DNA of 64,000 bases. Origin: Larimichthys crocea (Eukaryota > Chordata > Actinopteri > Sciaenidae). Of the stretch, positions 52,651-64,000 are shown piece after piece. The first letter of the stretch is position 1. Each line of letters begins with the position of its first letter. Made by a program: the position numbers and the translations under genes. Where the stretch lies: assembly GCF_000972845.2 (NCBI RefSeq), contig NC_040013.1, forward strand, positions 1,170,792 to 1,234,791. Reading direction: 5' to 3'. Under the pieces are notes generated by a model, which worked only from the letters and a program-made list of their open reading frames with translations, was not told the DNA's origin and made no database searches.

Positions 52651-54299
52651 TTGTTCAGTCATCAACAGCTTGTTCATAAAAAAAGAATCATATATATATT
52701 TATCTCTCTTGAGGCGTTCGTATAAAATTTCTTTGATGCTGGTTAAGAAACCGTACAAAAAAATAATAATAATCTGGAAATAAAACTGAAATACTGACCC
52801 CTTAATTACTGGTTGATCATTTTCATGCATAGATTTAGCACACCATCGCTTTGTATTGCTCCTTTTAACAGATTTAAAACAGCGCGTCGGAAATTAGACT
52901 CAAATTTTTGCTGCAGAAGAAAAATAACAAAGCGTCTCTGAGCAAAACAATGGAAATATTAAAATGTAATCAATAGCAATAATTTAAATTCTAATAATGA
53001 ACTGATAATAAATGTACCGACCCCTGAAATATAAAAACTAAAGTGAGTGTTCATGCTCGTACCGTACAGCGTTTTGGGTTCTTTGAAAGGACCACTTTGA
53101 GATTTTGGGAGGTGTGCTTGTTTTGTTTTCTTCCCGAGAGTTCGATGAGATGATTGATACCAATGTCGTGTCAATATGTAGTTGGAGCCAGGTTAGCTTA
53201 GCATAAGAGACTGGAAACGGCATTACTCACATAACTCATCGTAAAACCATGAATTGTTTTAAAGCAGCTATGAGGAACTTTCCCTATGTGCTGATTCTGG
53301 CGGCCCCTGTGGACAAAAGCGGCACTGCTTCCACCGCTTTGCAGTTCCTCTAACGTCCACTTGAGGCTGGCTCCAGAAGTGAGTCAGTCTCCATAAGTCC
53401 CCATGTCCAAATGTCCAACTTCACAGCAGAAATAAACATGTTTACAGCCTGGTACAAAAAACAGTTTTGGTCTCTGTAGCTAATTTCCCCGTTCATGACA
53501 ACTGTGCTAAGCTAACAAGCTAAATCAAGCCCACCGATGATCTAGGACTACAAACATGGCGGCATGATGAGCTTCACAACTGCTCTGCAGTGTTACTGGT
53601 AGATTTTGTTACCTTTGGACCGAACCAGGCTAGATTTGTCCCTGTGTTCCCCATTTTTTTATGCTAAGCTAAGCTAAGCTAACTAGCCTCTGGCTCCAGC
53701 TTTATTATTTTGTTTTTTTAAATGCACATGGTCGAGTGAGGTATCAATCTGCACGTCTAACTCTTGGCAAGAAAACATCTTTACCCAAAACATCAAAAAA
53801 CTTAAGATAAAAAATAAAAAAGAACTTCCACTGAACACCGACATCAACGTGACGCCGGTTTGGAAGCACCAGTTACAGAAATCAGTTCATCGCTGCACAT
53901 TCATCGACGCCATCCAGTGTTTCTAAAAACATTGAGTTTGATCAACAGCTACATTCTGTACATTATATTCCCTGCTCTTTCATCAAGTTTGTATCTAATG
54001 CAGCTTTTTCCTGTGTGGAACAGTCGGTAAACAAGCGAACAAGGGGAAGATAAGTCATCCAGTGTCACGGCAAGCCATAAAAAAAGCTAAATATTACAAG
54101 GCAGCATTGGTCATTCCTTTTATCCCTGTGAGTGATGAAGTCTGTACAACATTAATCTAATCATTACATTAAAAGAACGGTGAATCCTGGACTGTACTGA
54201 CCAAAATCAAACATCCATGGCTGCACAGTAGTGCCCTCTGCTAACATAACGTGTAGATGGTCCTGCATCTGGATCTGAAGGCCCGCGTGTGTTTGCGGT
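52651..54299. other. 3' flank of dock2 with family A and B repeats
   Basis: Contains family B copies at 53094-53221 (minus) and 53659-53790 (plus, diverged) and a truncated family A copy at 53341-53506 (plus). The part nearest 54299 is the likely dock2 3' UTR. No other gene is seen. Confidence 0.6.
53341..53506 (+). repeat. Dispersed repeat family A, partial copy
   Basis: Truncated after 'catgacaactgtgct'. The next bases begin a TAGC-type 'aagctaac' segment, the same kind of junction as at 35433. Confidence 0.92.
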
Positions 54300-57200
54300 T
54301 CAGTTCGGGGAGTGCTCGTACGACGGGAACATCGACTTCCGCGTCTTCGGAGGCGGCGGCGGAGGCTTACTCTCGATCTTCATCGGCAGCGGGGGAGTGA
54401 ACTGCGAGCGGGCAGAGAGAGTTCATGCGAGGACGTCAGACGTGAAACAAAAACAGAATGTTTGATTAAATATGCATCAGACGCACCTCTGAGAAGAAGC
54501 CGGCGTTGTCGATCTCGTGTGGGTGTTTCTTCGGAGGCATGGGTGGAGGCGTCCCCGGGGTGTCGGCGGTGCTGACATCATTGTCGCTGAGAAGCGATGA
54601 ATAACCTACGAGAAGAAGAAGAAGAAGAAGTGTGTGAATGTGTGTGTGACCGGCTTACACCAGGTGTGTGCAGGTTAAACGCCGACATGCAGCGACGTAC
54701 TGGAGCTGCGCGGCGTGTGCGGGGAGGCCGGCAGCGGGCTGAGGGGGTTCGACAGGCTGAGCTGGGACGACACGCCCTGAAACAGGGACAGGGGGAGCCG
54801 GCGGTCCCCGATCTGTAAACTTTTGGGTCTCTGCTGCTTCTCCTGAGAAGTCTGCAAGAAACAAGACATGAACTCCCGATGCTGAGGAACAGCTTCTTAT
54901 ATATTCACCTGAACGTCGAGGTTTACCTCGTCCGTGTCCGACTGCCTCTCCAGCAGGACCTGGGATTTGCTCACGCTCCACTCCTTCCGGTTCTTCCTGG
55001 CGATCCTGTTGTCCTCCTCCGAGCGGGACAACACCGAGGCCCTGCGATCGCTGGGACGGGACAACAACGAACTGCTCGTGAATAATTTGAGAAAAGAAAC
55101 GCACACGGTCAAATCAGCTTCCATCCTCCAGTCAGCGTGTTCTTATCGTGACCGCGTCAGCTTCTACAGGGAACTTCAGACCTGCTGCTGAACACTGGCT
55201 CAGTCTTTGCTCTTCTATCTCGTCTTTCTGGTCATTTCATCTGAGCAGCCTGTCGTATCATCTAAACATAAAGACTTCATGTCTGACAAATCTTAAAGTC
55301 CTGATCGTTACAAACTCAGCATGTTTGTTTTAGTGCGTCATGAAATCACTAGAAGCACGGAGAGTCGATGAAACTGAAACATCATAAAGGGCTAATGTGA
55401 AATTACATCTCTGCAGGAAATCTGAATTAAATCTAAATATTCCAGATTTTTGTTGTGAGTGTTCAGAAAGGTGAAAGTCTGACGTGAGACTTTCGGCTGT
55501 TGTTGTCTGTGTGTAGATGCACGATCAAAGACAAAACAAGTGGACTGACTCTTGGGATGAAATGCAGGAGGGTCCGTCCGAGCTCGCGGAGCCGCTGGAG
55601 AGGCCTGACGAGGCGTTGGAGAGGGTGGAGACGGTGGACATGCGGCGCAGGGTGGAGGACAGGATGTAGGGCATCACCACGGAGCCCACGCGGCTCTTCT
55701 TCTTCTCGGCGAGCGAGCAGGGCTGCGACACACAAATGGGATTAAGCATCATCGGAGGGGATGTTGGCACAGTGACAGGCAGCGATCGGCCTCCCGCCGA
55801 ACGGCTGAAGGAAGATTTATGGACCCGCACTGATATAATGTACGCCGCTCTGAATGAGAAGCGCCTGATAGGAAAGCAACAGGGCCGATCGTTGGCACCC
55901 TCTTCCATTAAATTGAGTTTGCAGCTGGCAACGCACCAACGTTATGACGCCGTAATGCTTCTCCACTTTCTCCCGAAGGTCTTGGAAGCACGTCACCAGG
56001 CGGTTGTGCAAAGGCTTCAGCTGCTCCGTCGTCTTCTCCCCGTGGATGCGGATCCCATCTGCCAGGACGGGGATCTAAAGGCGGGAAGACGAGCACTTAA
56101 GTATGACGAAACACGCTCTCTGCCTCGAGGGTGGAGAGGGTGGAGAGGGTGGAGAGGGGTTTACCTGCAGGGCGATGAGGTGTTTAAGGACCTCGATGCG
56201 CTCGTGGTCCTCTGGGTGCTCTTGCATGTAGGTCTCTGTGAAGAACGCCTGCACAGGAAGAAAGGGTTTAAAAAATATACCTGCAAGCAGCGAACAGGTG
56301 TGCACAGCACGGCAAAGAGGCCGCGACAACTGAGGCCAACAGGGACAAAAGAGATGTCTGCAGCTCTGAGTTCTCTGTTATTAGTGTCGGATTCTTTTCT
56401 GTGCAAACAACCTGAGCCAGGTTAACAAACAGCGGAGGGGCAGGTGGAGGTGCAGGTGGAGGTGCAGGTGGAGGTGCAGGTGGAGGACTCTGCACTCATG
56501 CACGGTGCGTTTAAAGACCGCTATTACAAGCCGACACGGCTCCGCAGACGCAGACTGAAATGTCTCAACAACTACAGGATGGATGGAGATAAAATGGAGA
56601 TTCGTGGTGCCCAGAGGATGAACCCTTTTCTTTAGCCTTAGCTGTGCTTAACGTGTACGTAACGTCACATGTAAACAGCCTCAGTAGCTGCTGTGCTGTC
56701 AGCATTTTGTTTGCAGGGTCTAAATGAACATTATTTGTCCCTGATGAAGATGCTCGAGGGCGGATGCTTTCCAAGGCTACAGGAACTCGTGGTGGTGCAT
56801 TGGTCCTTGAAAAGTTTTCGATACTTTGAAGAACACTGTTTGTTAATTTGTGCAGAAGGAAAGACAGGAAACCTTCTCGTAGTTGGAGAAGCCGCCCATG
56901 ACGGCGGGGTCGACGATGCCGCTGAGCATCATGGACAGCGGGTTGATGGACAGCGAGCGATCGCAGGCCTGCTGCTGCACGAGGTTGCTCAGCTTCTCGT
57001 TGGCCATCTCCATCGTCTCCACGGCGTTGGCCAGAGGACTGATCTCCTCCTGCACGGCACACCAACAAACCCAGTGAGAGTTTGAAGACACAGAGGCGAC
57101 ACAGTCTGAGCATCCAGGTTCTGCTTCTTACCACCGAGACGGACTTCACTTCAAACCATTTGAGGATCCCCGGGAAGCGATAGGCGGTGATGTACGTCGT

Positions 57201-60200
57201 CCTCTCGATCCACATCGTCTGCACAGCAGAATAAATGTCAGTGTAACAGGAAACGCTGACATTTGAAAGTCTCCGTGTGACTCACACATGAGCTCCGAGC
57301 TTTAAAGCAAATTTTAAAAAGTACTCACTGCAAACTCATTGTCTGGATCCTTTTCACCTTTCCTGAAGGGCCTGGAATACTGGAACTGGTCCACTTCATT
57401 GGTTCTGTAATAGCTGCAGACAGAGAGAGAGAGAACAGGGAAGGACGGCGGTGAGTTCGCAGTTTGAACCATAAATCCCGGAGCGTTCACGAGGAGATAA
57501 ATCATCCTTTAAGTGTTCTGTTACGCACTTTAATATCTGCTCTGGAACCCCCTTGTCTTTGAACTGGTGCGGCATGGTGAGAACAGGCTTGACCGTGAAG
57601 CACTGGATGTCTGCGGTTCAGCTCAGGATAAGAACTGAGTTTAACCGTGTTAGCAGCACTGCGAGGCTTTCCAGAGGAACAAGCAGGCCGGCAACAGTTT
57701 GAGGAGACGTTTCTCTTCGAGTGGCTAAAAATAGCAAAATGCATCCACAGAAATCACAACTATTACAGAGCGCAGCTCGAAAAACCATTTCTCTGAGCCG
57801 TGTAGGCGTAGCAGACCACGTTTTGATTGACATCTCCCTCAGGAGCTCAGAGACGGACAGAGGCAGCAATAAAATGTTTTTTATCCTCCTAAAAAAAGAA
57901 ATCAATAGAAGTCTGAGTTTGTTACAGCCTCACCTCGCTGTCAGGCCGACACGCGGATCAGAACCTCAGAACACGAGCTGCTGTCTCTGCCTCTGATGTT
58001 TGTTACTGCGATCGAGGCAACGCTGGACCAGCAACTGTTACGTAGGTAAATAGTTTCCATTATGTCTGTTTCTGAGTCTGCACAGGATGCTTTATTTTGA
58101 AAATCTGACAGCGCAAACGTGCCCGCTGGGATTAAAAGGCAGCTCGAGTTTTATTTCATTTCTAATCGTATTAACGAGGCGGTTTAACGAGTCTGACTGC
58201 AGTAAAACGGAGAAACTGTTTACAGACTGATTCTTCTGTTTAATAAGGAAACAGTATTTTCTTTCTTTGACTTTATTTATGACACAAAACTTGATGAATT
58301 CGCTGCTCGCACACCAGCTGAGGCGTGTGACCGCCAAAGACTTAAACTGTGTCTTGGGTTTCCGCAGACAAGGGTTACAAGCGACTTGTTCTGGTAAGGA
58401 TACACTGTCCAGGTGAGTTGCTGATGTTGTCTCCAGGGGGCGCCGTGCTGGTCATGCGCGATGCGTTTGGGAACTGAGAGAGCAGCTTTAAGCTGAAGTC
58501 TTCCAGCCACTCGTACTCCTTCCCTCTGTAGATGAACATCTTGTTCTGCCGACCAATGAGAGTCAATAAAAAGAGAATATGATGGAGCTTATTCTCCATA
58601 ATATATGAGCGGCGAGCTCAGGACTGTGTTTCCATCCTGACATTTTCTTGTGTCATCAAAAAGCCAATAACCTTTATCGACATTATTGCACATTGCCCTG
58701 AGAAACGTCTGGAAACAGCAGCTCACCGCATGAGCGAGGCTCTATTTATTCAAACAGGTAATCATTTCCTTACCCTGAGGAAAGAAGGGAACCCGAGGCC
58801 GTAATATCCGACAGCAAAGTACTCGGGCTGCGGCCGCATCGCATGCATGATGTTTTCATAGAACTTGGCTTGTTTTTTCTGTGGGAGTACAAAGAGAAGA
58901 AGAAAAACACGCAGCGTGGTGTAATTAGTCTCTCAGCGGTTAGAAAATGAAATCATTCAAAATAAAATCATTCAACAAACATCTTCAAAAATAAACGAAC
59001 GTGGCTGCTCTCGTTTCATTTGATGCAATTATGAGAAAAGAAATCAAACTGCTAAACGCTCAGACTTTATGAATAATCAGCTGCTAAACAGGTTAACACG
59101 CAATTATCTCGTCCTCGGCTCGTCGTGCTCAGCCTCGTCTGTCGCTCATCAGATCCACTTCGAGAGTCTGAGCGAGGCGGCAACAACTCCAATCATCTGC
59201 AGCACCGGTCAAAAGTTTGGACACAGCTTCTTTTATTTTTAGGACTTTCTGCAATGCGGATTGAAGATCTTAAGACAATCTTGATTCCAACAAAGTCAGG
59301 ACGCTTTGGGAGATTTAGCCCGGAGGACACGAGCTCGGTTAGAAATGCTGGTCGAACTTATCGTCGAACTTCATGCGACTAAAAGCCGAATTGTTGAGTT
59401 TGAAGACGGCACTGTTGAGCTTGGGTCCAGAGAAGTTTCTGGATGTGGTTACCCGTCTTTCTCTTTGCATGGTCGAGTCCGAACTTGTCCCTAAAGCGTA
59501 GGAAAACCTCTGGTCTAGTCCTGATGAGTTGACCCTCCTGGCATTGGACTGCATGAAGACCACGAGTTAGCTCTGCTGCAGCCTCACGAATCAGCAACGA
59601 ACAGCAGAAAGCAGCAGACACACGTCAACGTCAAGTGTGAATCTACTACTGCAGACAAACCACGACTGATGGAGACCAGCAAGAAGAAGAAGAAGCAGAG
59701 AAGGTGAACGATCTACATGTGTGGTTCCCACCCTAAAGCATGGAGGAGGAGGTGTGATGGTTCATGGTCAAACTGCTGCAGAGAAACCACGACTGAGGGC
59801 GAGAAGACGAGACCACAGGAAACCTGGACTTGTTGATCTGTGAGGCTGCTCTTGGTCTTTACATAGGTTGTTGATATTTTCTGGACTGACCTTCATGTCT
59901 TAAAGTAACGACGGACTTTGACAGGTACTGTACGTTCAACTTGTTTTCATATCACTTCTCTTGCGTCGTCTTTGTGGCCTCACCAGCAGCTGGCTCAGCT
60001 CCATGAAGTCAAACATGTGGCTCTCGTGCATCCTGGCCAGCTGCTTGCCCAGCTCGATGGCCTTCTCCCACATCTGAAAAGACGACGTGCATAGCTCAGT
60101 TAAAAGACGGACATAAAACAAGAACATAAAAACCACAGGAGCCGGTTACACTTTGCCATCTGGCTGAAACCAACATAAACCCACCCTGAAGCTCTGAGGG

Positions 60201-63200
60201 AAACCAGCTGGTGAGAGATCTGACACTCAGACAAAGTGTGAGTTTAAGCAACTTCCCTCACGACTTCACACTCACCTTTCCTTTGTCCAGATAGCAGATG
60301 ATCTCCTGGAAGAGCCTCTCCTTCAGCTCCTGTTGGGTCCACACGTGCTCGCCGTCTCGGGGGATCAGATGAGTCGCGCAGGGTTTGTCCGACCACTGAG
60401 GACGGAAACGACCATAAATCAACATTCAAGTGAGCGTTTAGAGGCAAGGTCACACGACAACACTTCCCCTGAGTTTAAAGAGTATTCAGTGGATTAGAGA
60501 TCTCAAGGAGATCTTGAGGTCAAGGATTTCCAAAAAGGTCTGAAATGTGGACTTGTCAGACCACTACTCCACTTTCCTTGAGCTGTGTTTAGTAAACCAC
60601 CACCTCATTCTGCAGGAAAACACCGCTCGGGCCACGCGGCGCCGTCGGGGGAGCCGGTCGAACTTACAGCCCATCTTCATGCGATTAAAAGCTACCGAAT
60701 TGTTGAGTATGAAGACGGCACGGAGTCCGTCTCAGATGAGCTTGGTCCAGAGAAGTCTGTGGTGTTTCTGTAAGGTCTTTCTCTTTGCATGGTCAAATCT
60801 GAACTTCATTTGTAGACGCAGCGATGAACTGAAGTTGGATCAACATCTAATCAGGACGAACTTCCTTTGGAGGTGTTCCAGGCATGTACAACCCGGGAGG
60901 AGACCCCGGGGCAGACCCAGAACCCTCTACAACTCTACAACTCTACAAACTCTGTGGGCAGACCATCCAAATAACACGTCGCCGGTCGTATTAGCAAAGA
61001 TTAAACAGCTCAAACATTGAGAGAAGCTTTGACGTGTCAGAGACCTCGAGTAATTCGGCGTGCAGCAGCAGAGTGTAGGCCGCCTCGGTGTAGTTCTCAC
61101 AGTCCAGGTGTAAATCTCGCAGCTTGTACAAGTACCTGATGAACGAGAGCACATCAGTTAAAGACACCGTCATCCAAACATCAGAGCGTCCGTGCCTCCG
61201 CCCGACTCACCGGATGTAAATGTCCTCCCTCTTCTTCTCTTTGTAGAAGTTCTGCAAGAGGAAACAACGTTACATTTATTTTTGCAGAGCAGCGCCGGCA
61301 CAGCGCAGTATTAGAGGTAGAGTGGCGTACCAGCACGTTGACGGTGCAGCTCATGCGGTGTTCGGGACTCTCGTCGTGCGTGATGGTGCGGTACGCCAGC
61401 AGGTTCTCCAGCAGGCTGCTCAGCAGCAGAGCCAGCTCCTCACCTGACTGCGACAGGTATCTGTGGCGCCTGCAGTGCTCCAGCAGGCTGCACGGACAAA
61501 CAACACACACAGACAAAGAGATATTTGACTTCATAAGCTGGCCTTTCTGTTGAAATCTGTTTCTGCGATTGTTCGGGATGAAGTATTGTTCCCACGGGGG
61601 GTTTCTATTGATCATGCGGTCTTGTCCTTCTGGCTCCTGCAGGACTTTTTCAAAAAGCACAATCACAAAGGCTCCTGTGTGAATTCTCCATCACAGGACT
61701 GATGGATTTTTGATCAGTGCTGTAGCTGTTTGATCTGCTCCTCTCCGCCTTACGTTTTCTCCAGCAGGACTTTGTACTGCTCGTCCCCTCGGCCTCCTTC
61801 GACCTCTTGATCCAGTTTTGTTATCAGCTCGTTCTCAAACTGCAAAAGATAAAAACAGGAATTTAAAAAAACAACCAAAAAACATCACGGAGCCACGAGC
61901 GGTCCGCTACACAAAAACTACGTCACCGTCTCGAAGGTGCGTCCCGGGCTGAAGTTGTGCTCGCACTGCATCATGTCGAAGAAGATGGGGATGGTGGCTT
62001 TCCTCAGCTCGGGCTCGGGCACCAGCGTGACCTCCAGGATGGGCCCCACCATCGCCGGGATGAACTTCATTTTGTGCGGGCCTAAAGGGACGAGACGGAA
62101 ATATCATAGTATGATCTGAGGAGGCAATAAGCTGCAACTTCAACAAATCTAATAACCTGGACAATATAAAATATTGTCTTGTTATTCCCTTTGCATCACG
62201 GCCGGGCGCAGAATAAACCGTGATAATCGCGGCATCAGGAAACACTCACCCAGGTTGTACCACATATCTCTGATCTTGAATCCAATCGTCTTCCTCATGT
62301 CTCCGTATCTGTCGGGGAATTCAAACCAAAGTTAAATGAAGTCGTCGTGTTTGAAGAAGCGTCGATGAGTCTTTTTTTTTTCTCTCACTTGTTCAGGATC
62401 TTGTTTCGTTTCTCCTGAGAGAAGGACTCCAGCTGCAGCGTGGTGTGGGTGAGGAACGCCACGGTCAGATGGAAGTAGTTATTCCAGAGCTGCGAGGGAG
62501 GAAGAGAGCGGAGCTGTTTTAAATATTAATACTGTGATTACCTTCTCATAACAGTAGCTTTTGATTTTGTGTTTAATAAAAAATGCGACCTCCGCCTGAG
62601 GCGAGGGGGGCGACCCGTGTTGGAGCACTCGAGGTCGGTCTGAAGACCGGTTTTTGAAGGACAATTGCAAAGAGGATTTTATTTCAAGACCAATCAAGAC
62701 CACAACTGTGAGGACATCAGCAGAGTTTCCCCAATAATCACCCACCAGGTACATCCTCCATCCTCCATCCTCCACCCGACTTCAAACTCCATGAGAGCGT
62801 CTCAGAAGTAAGTATGTTTTACAGCCACACAGTGCTCCGTGCCTTGCTCGACGGCAGGAGGTGCTACCACTCCACCTTCCATACTTTGGTTCTAGACTTG
62901 AACCGGCCATCTTCAAGTCCCTACAGACTGATCTACTGCCGCTCCACCAGACTTTGCTGCTCAGATTCGGTCATTTCTAAATATTTAAACATGCAGGGTG
63001 ATGCCTAGTCAGGCACGGTATTGGTTGAAGATGCAGTCACATCTCCCTTTACTGAAAACTCTCTCTGTCGTCCAGCAGGTTCTCTCTTGTTCAACTTGTT
63101 TTTATGAGTTTGCACGGGGTGTTTTATTTTTGACCAGTGTCTCTATGGTCAGCCCTGACTTGGTCTTGGTCTTGTCTCAGTCTCAACACACTCTTGGTCT

Positions 63201-64000
63201 TGGTCTTGACTCTTGTCTCTGGTTCAGCTGCATCTACAACAACACACCTGCAGTTCGAAATGGGCCTGATCCAGGAAGTACATGTTGAGGACGTCCGAGT
63301 ACTGGTTGATGGCCCTGAGGAAGACCTGCATCTGCACCAGGTTCATGATCATCCAGTCGGCGGGGAAGATGTTCCCCATGAGGTCCTTAAACATGATGAA
63401 CGTCTCCATGAGGAAGTCCTGCAGGAAGCAGAGGGAAAGTCAGACACACACATTCACTAACTCGGCCTAATGGAGGCTCACTGACATCCTCATCATGTCG
63501 GCCCAATCCATCCCATGAAACGTCGATAATCGATACTCTGCTCAGGAGCAGTAAGTGGCCCCGGCTGGTTTAATGCCCGTTATTGATGAGATGTTTCGGG
63601 ACGAGATGTAGCCGACAGGGGAGGAAGCAGCACACTTACAATGATATCCTGTCTCGTCTTGAAGGTGCTGATGTAGTGGGCGTAATGCATGTCATCCATT
63701 TGCTTCAGGATGGCCGTCATGCAGGCGAGATAGTGGCCCTGCCGCAGAGGAGTCAGCATCACTCACACGAAACAACAGAAAGCTGCGTTCACAGCACACG
63801 CTGGCTTTGTTTCCTCACGTTAAACATCGCTGGACGTCTATATTTAGACTCCTGCTGAGGTCAGACTTATTAATATTGAAACGAAACGCCGAGGGCGTCG
63901 TCGTCAAGGACACGCTTCAGCTGAAGCGTTGTCTTACTATGAGAGGCGAGGATCGGTCCATGCTGATCACGGTGCGATTGACCCGGCGAAGGAGGCGCTC
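54300..64000 (-). CDS. dock2: Dedicator of cytokinesis 2 (DOCK2), C-terminal 933 residues, partial
   Basis: Rac-specific guanine nucleotide exchange factor, mainly of leukocytes (family knowledge). Twenty-five coding exons, 3' to 5' by coordinate: 54300-54401, 54487-54605, 54701-54851, 54927-55050, 55550-55722, 55937-56074, 56165-56248, 56873-57049, 57132-57218, 57329-57413, 57529-57610, 58404-58545, 58774-58878, 59984-60073, 60276-60395, 61045-61135, 61211-61251, 61331-61487, 61754-61839, 61927-62081, 62250-62308, 62389-62489, 63248-63418, 63640-63738 and 63938 to the edge. All phases join, 2802 nt in frame. The visible part is the region before and including the DHR-2 GEF domain, with the nucleotide-sensor loop [10 protein letters not shown] (exon 56873-57049). 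The tail has [10 protein letters not shown] and QRPKSLQ, proline-rich TPPPMPPKK and [12 protein letters not shown], ending [18 protein letters not shown] and SSTLRRMS identify DOCK2 rather than DOCK1/5. The N-terminal half lies beyond 64000. Confidence 0.96.
56436..56487. repeat. 12-bp minisatellite in a dock2 intron
   Basis: About four tandem 'ggtggaggtgca' units in the intron between the exons ending at 56248 and starting at 56873. Confidence 0.9.
59200..59935 (+). mobile_element. Tc1-like transposon relic in a dock2 intron
   Basis: Begins with 'ggtcaaaagtttggacacag' at 59207-59226 (teleost Tc1-type terminus). A degraded transposase-like block that reads around LKHGGGGV lies at about 59735-59762, and the 'cttaaagtaacgacggac' motif near the right end is at 59898-59916. 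It is antisense to dock2, with many frame breaks. The 59350-59480 part has a diverged copy at 60658-60800. Confidence 0.6.
60540..60860 (+). mobile_element. Second DNA-transposon-like fragment in a dock2 intron
   Basis: Shares 'gaattgttgagtttgaagac' (one base different here) and 'gtctttctctttgcatggtc' blocks with 59390-59480, so it derives from the same element family. It starts with a 'tgtggacttgtcagaccact' segment typical of old teleost DNA-transposon repeats. Non-coding. Confidence 0.55.
60865..60960 (+). mobile_element. LINE 3'-end fragment in a dock2 intron
   Basis: 'tttggaggtgttccaggcat' followed by 'agaccccggggcagacccag': the same LINE C-terminal region as 5280-5720 and 14040-14230. 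A short CTCTACAA tandem repeat follows. Confidence 0.65.

Overview
The window is nuclear DNA from a ray-finned (teleost) fish. The evidence is vertebrate multi-exon genes with GT-AG introns, very dense (CA)n/(TG)n arrays, teleost-type dispersed repeats, Tc1-like transposon relics, a tRNA-derived SINE, and two LRRTM4-like paralogues of the kind fish carry. I cannot name the species. A 10-base N run at 44330-44339, flanked by a duplicated segment, shows that this is a draft assembly. Several stretches, mainly 40.6-43.3 kb, look poorly polished.

Layout. 1-9 kb: repeats only (42-bp minisatellite, composite repeat, LINE fragments). 9.1-17.3 kb: two divergently transcribed LRRTM4-like synaptic adhesion genes (9107-10888 minus; 15601-17346 plus), each with a tiny first coding exon (ATGG) and one large second exon. 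17.4-37.6 kb: about 20 kb without a recognisable gene, holding TAGC-rich tracts, a Tc1-like relic, AT-rich elements (one interrupted by a SINE), several minisatellites, a ~160-bp tandem repeat and a 1.3-kb array of 21-bp units. 37.6-43.6 kb: a CXADR/VSIG8-like (CTX family) immunoglobulin-domain membrane protein gene on the plus strand; its introns hold composite repeats, an 80-bp palindrome and a 1.56-kb (CCACGACCA)-type minisatellite. 44-48 kb: assembly-gap duplication and repeats. 48.25-49.28 kb: a single-exon seven-transmembrane receptor, best read as a bitter-taste-receptor-like (T2R) GPCR. 54.3-64 kb: the 3' half of dock2 on the minus strand, 25 coding exons encoding the last 933 residues and continuing past the window edge.

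The genes are not an operon or pathway. LRRTM proteins are neuronal adhesion molecules, the Ig protein is a junction-type adhesion receptor, the GPCR is probably chemosensory, and DOCK2 is a leukocyte Rac GEF. The 5q-like content (dock2) may reflect conserved synteny, but this cannot be tested here. Most of the non-genic sequence is explained by about six repeat families that recur on both strands. The most unusual objects are the 21-bp array with a 63-bp higher-order pattern, the minisatellite flanked by a 12-bp direct repeat inside the Ig gene, the 80-bp palindrome, and the nested SINE with its target-site duplication.
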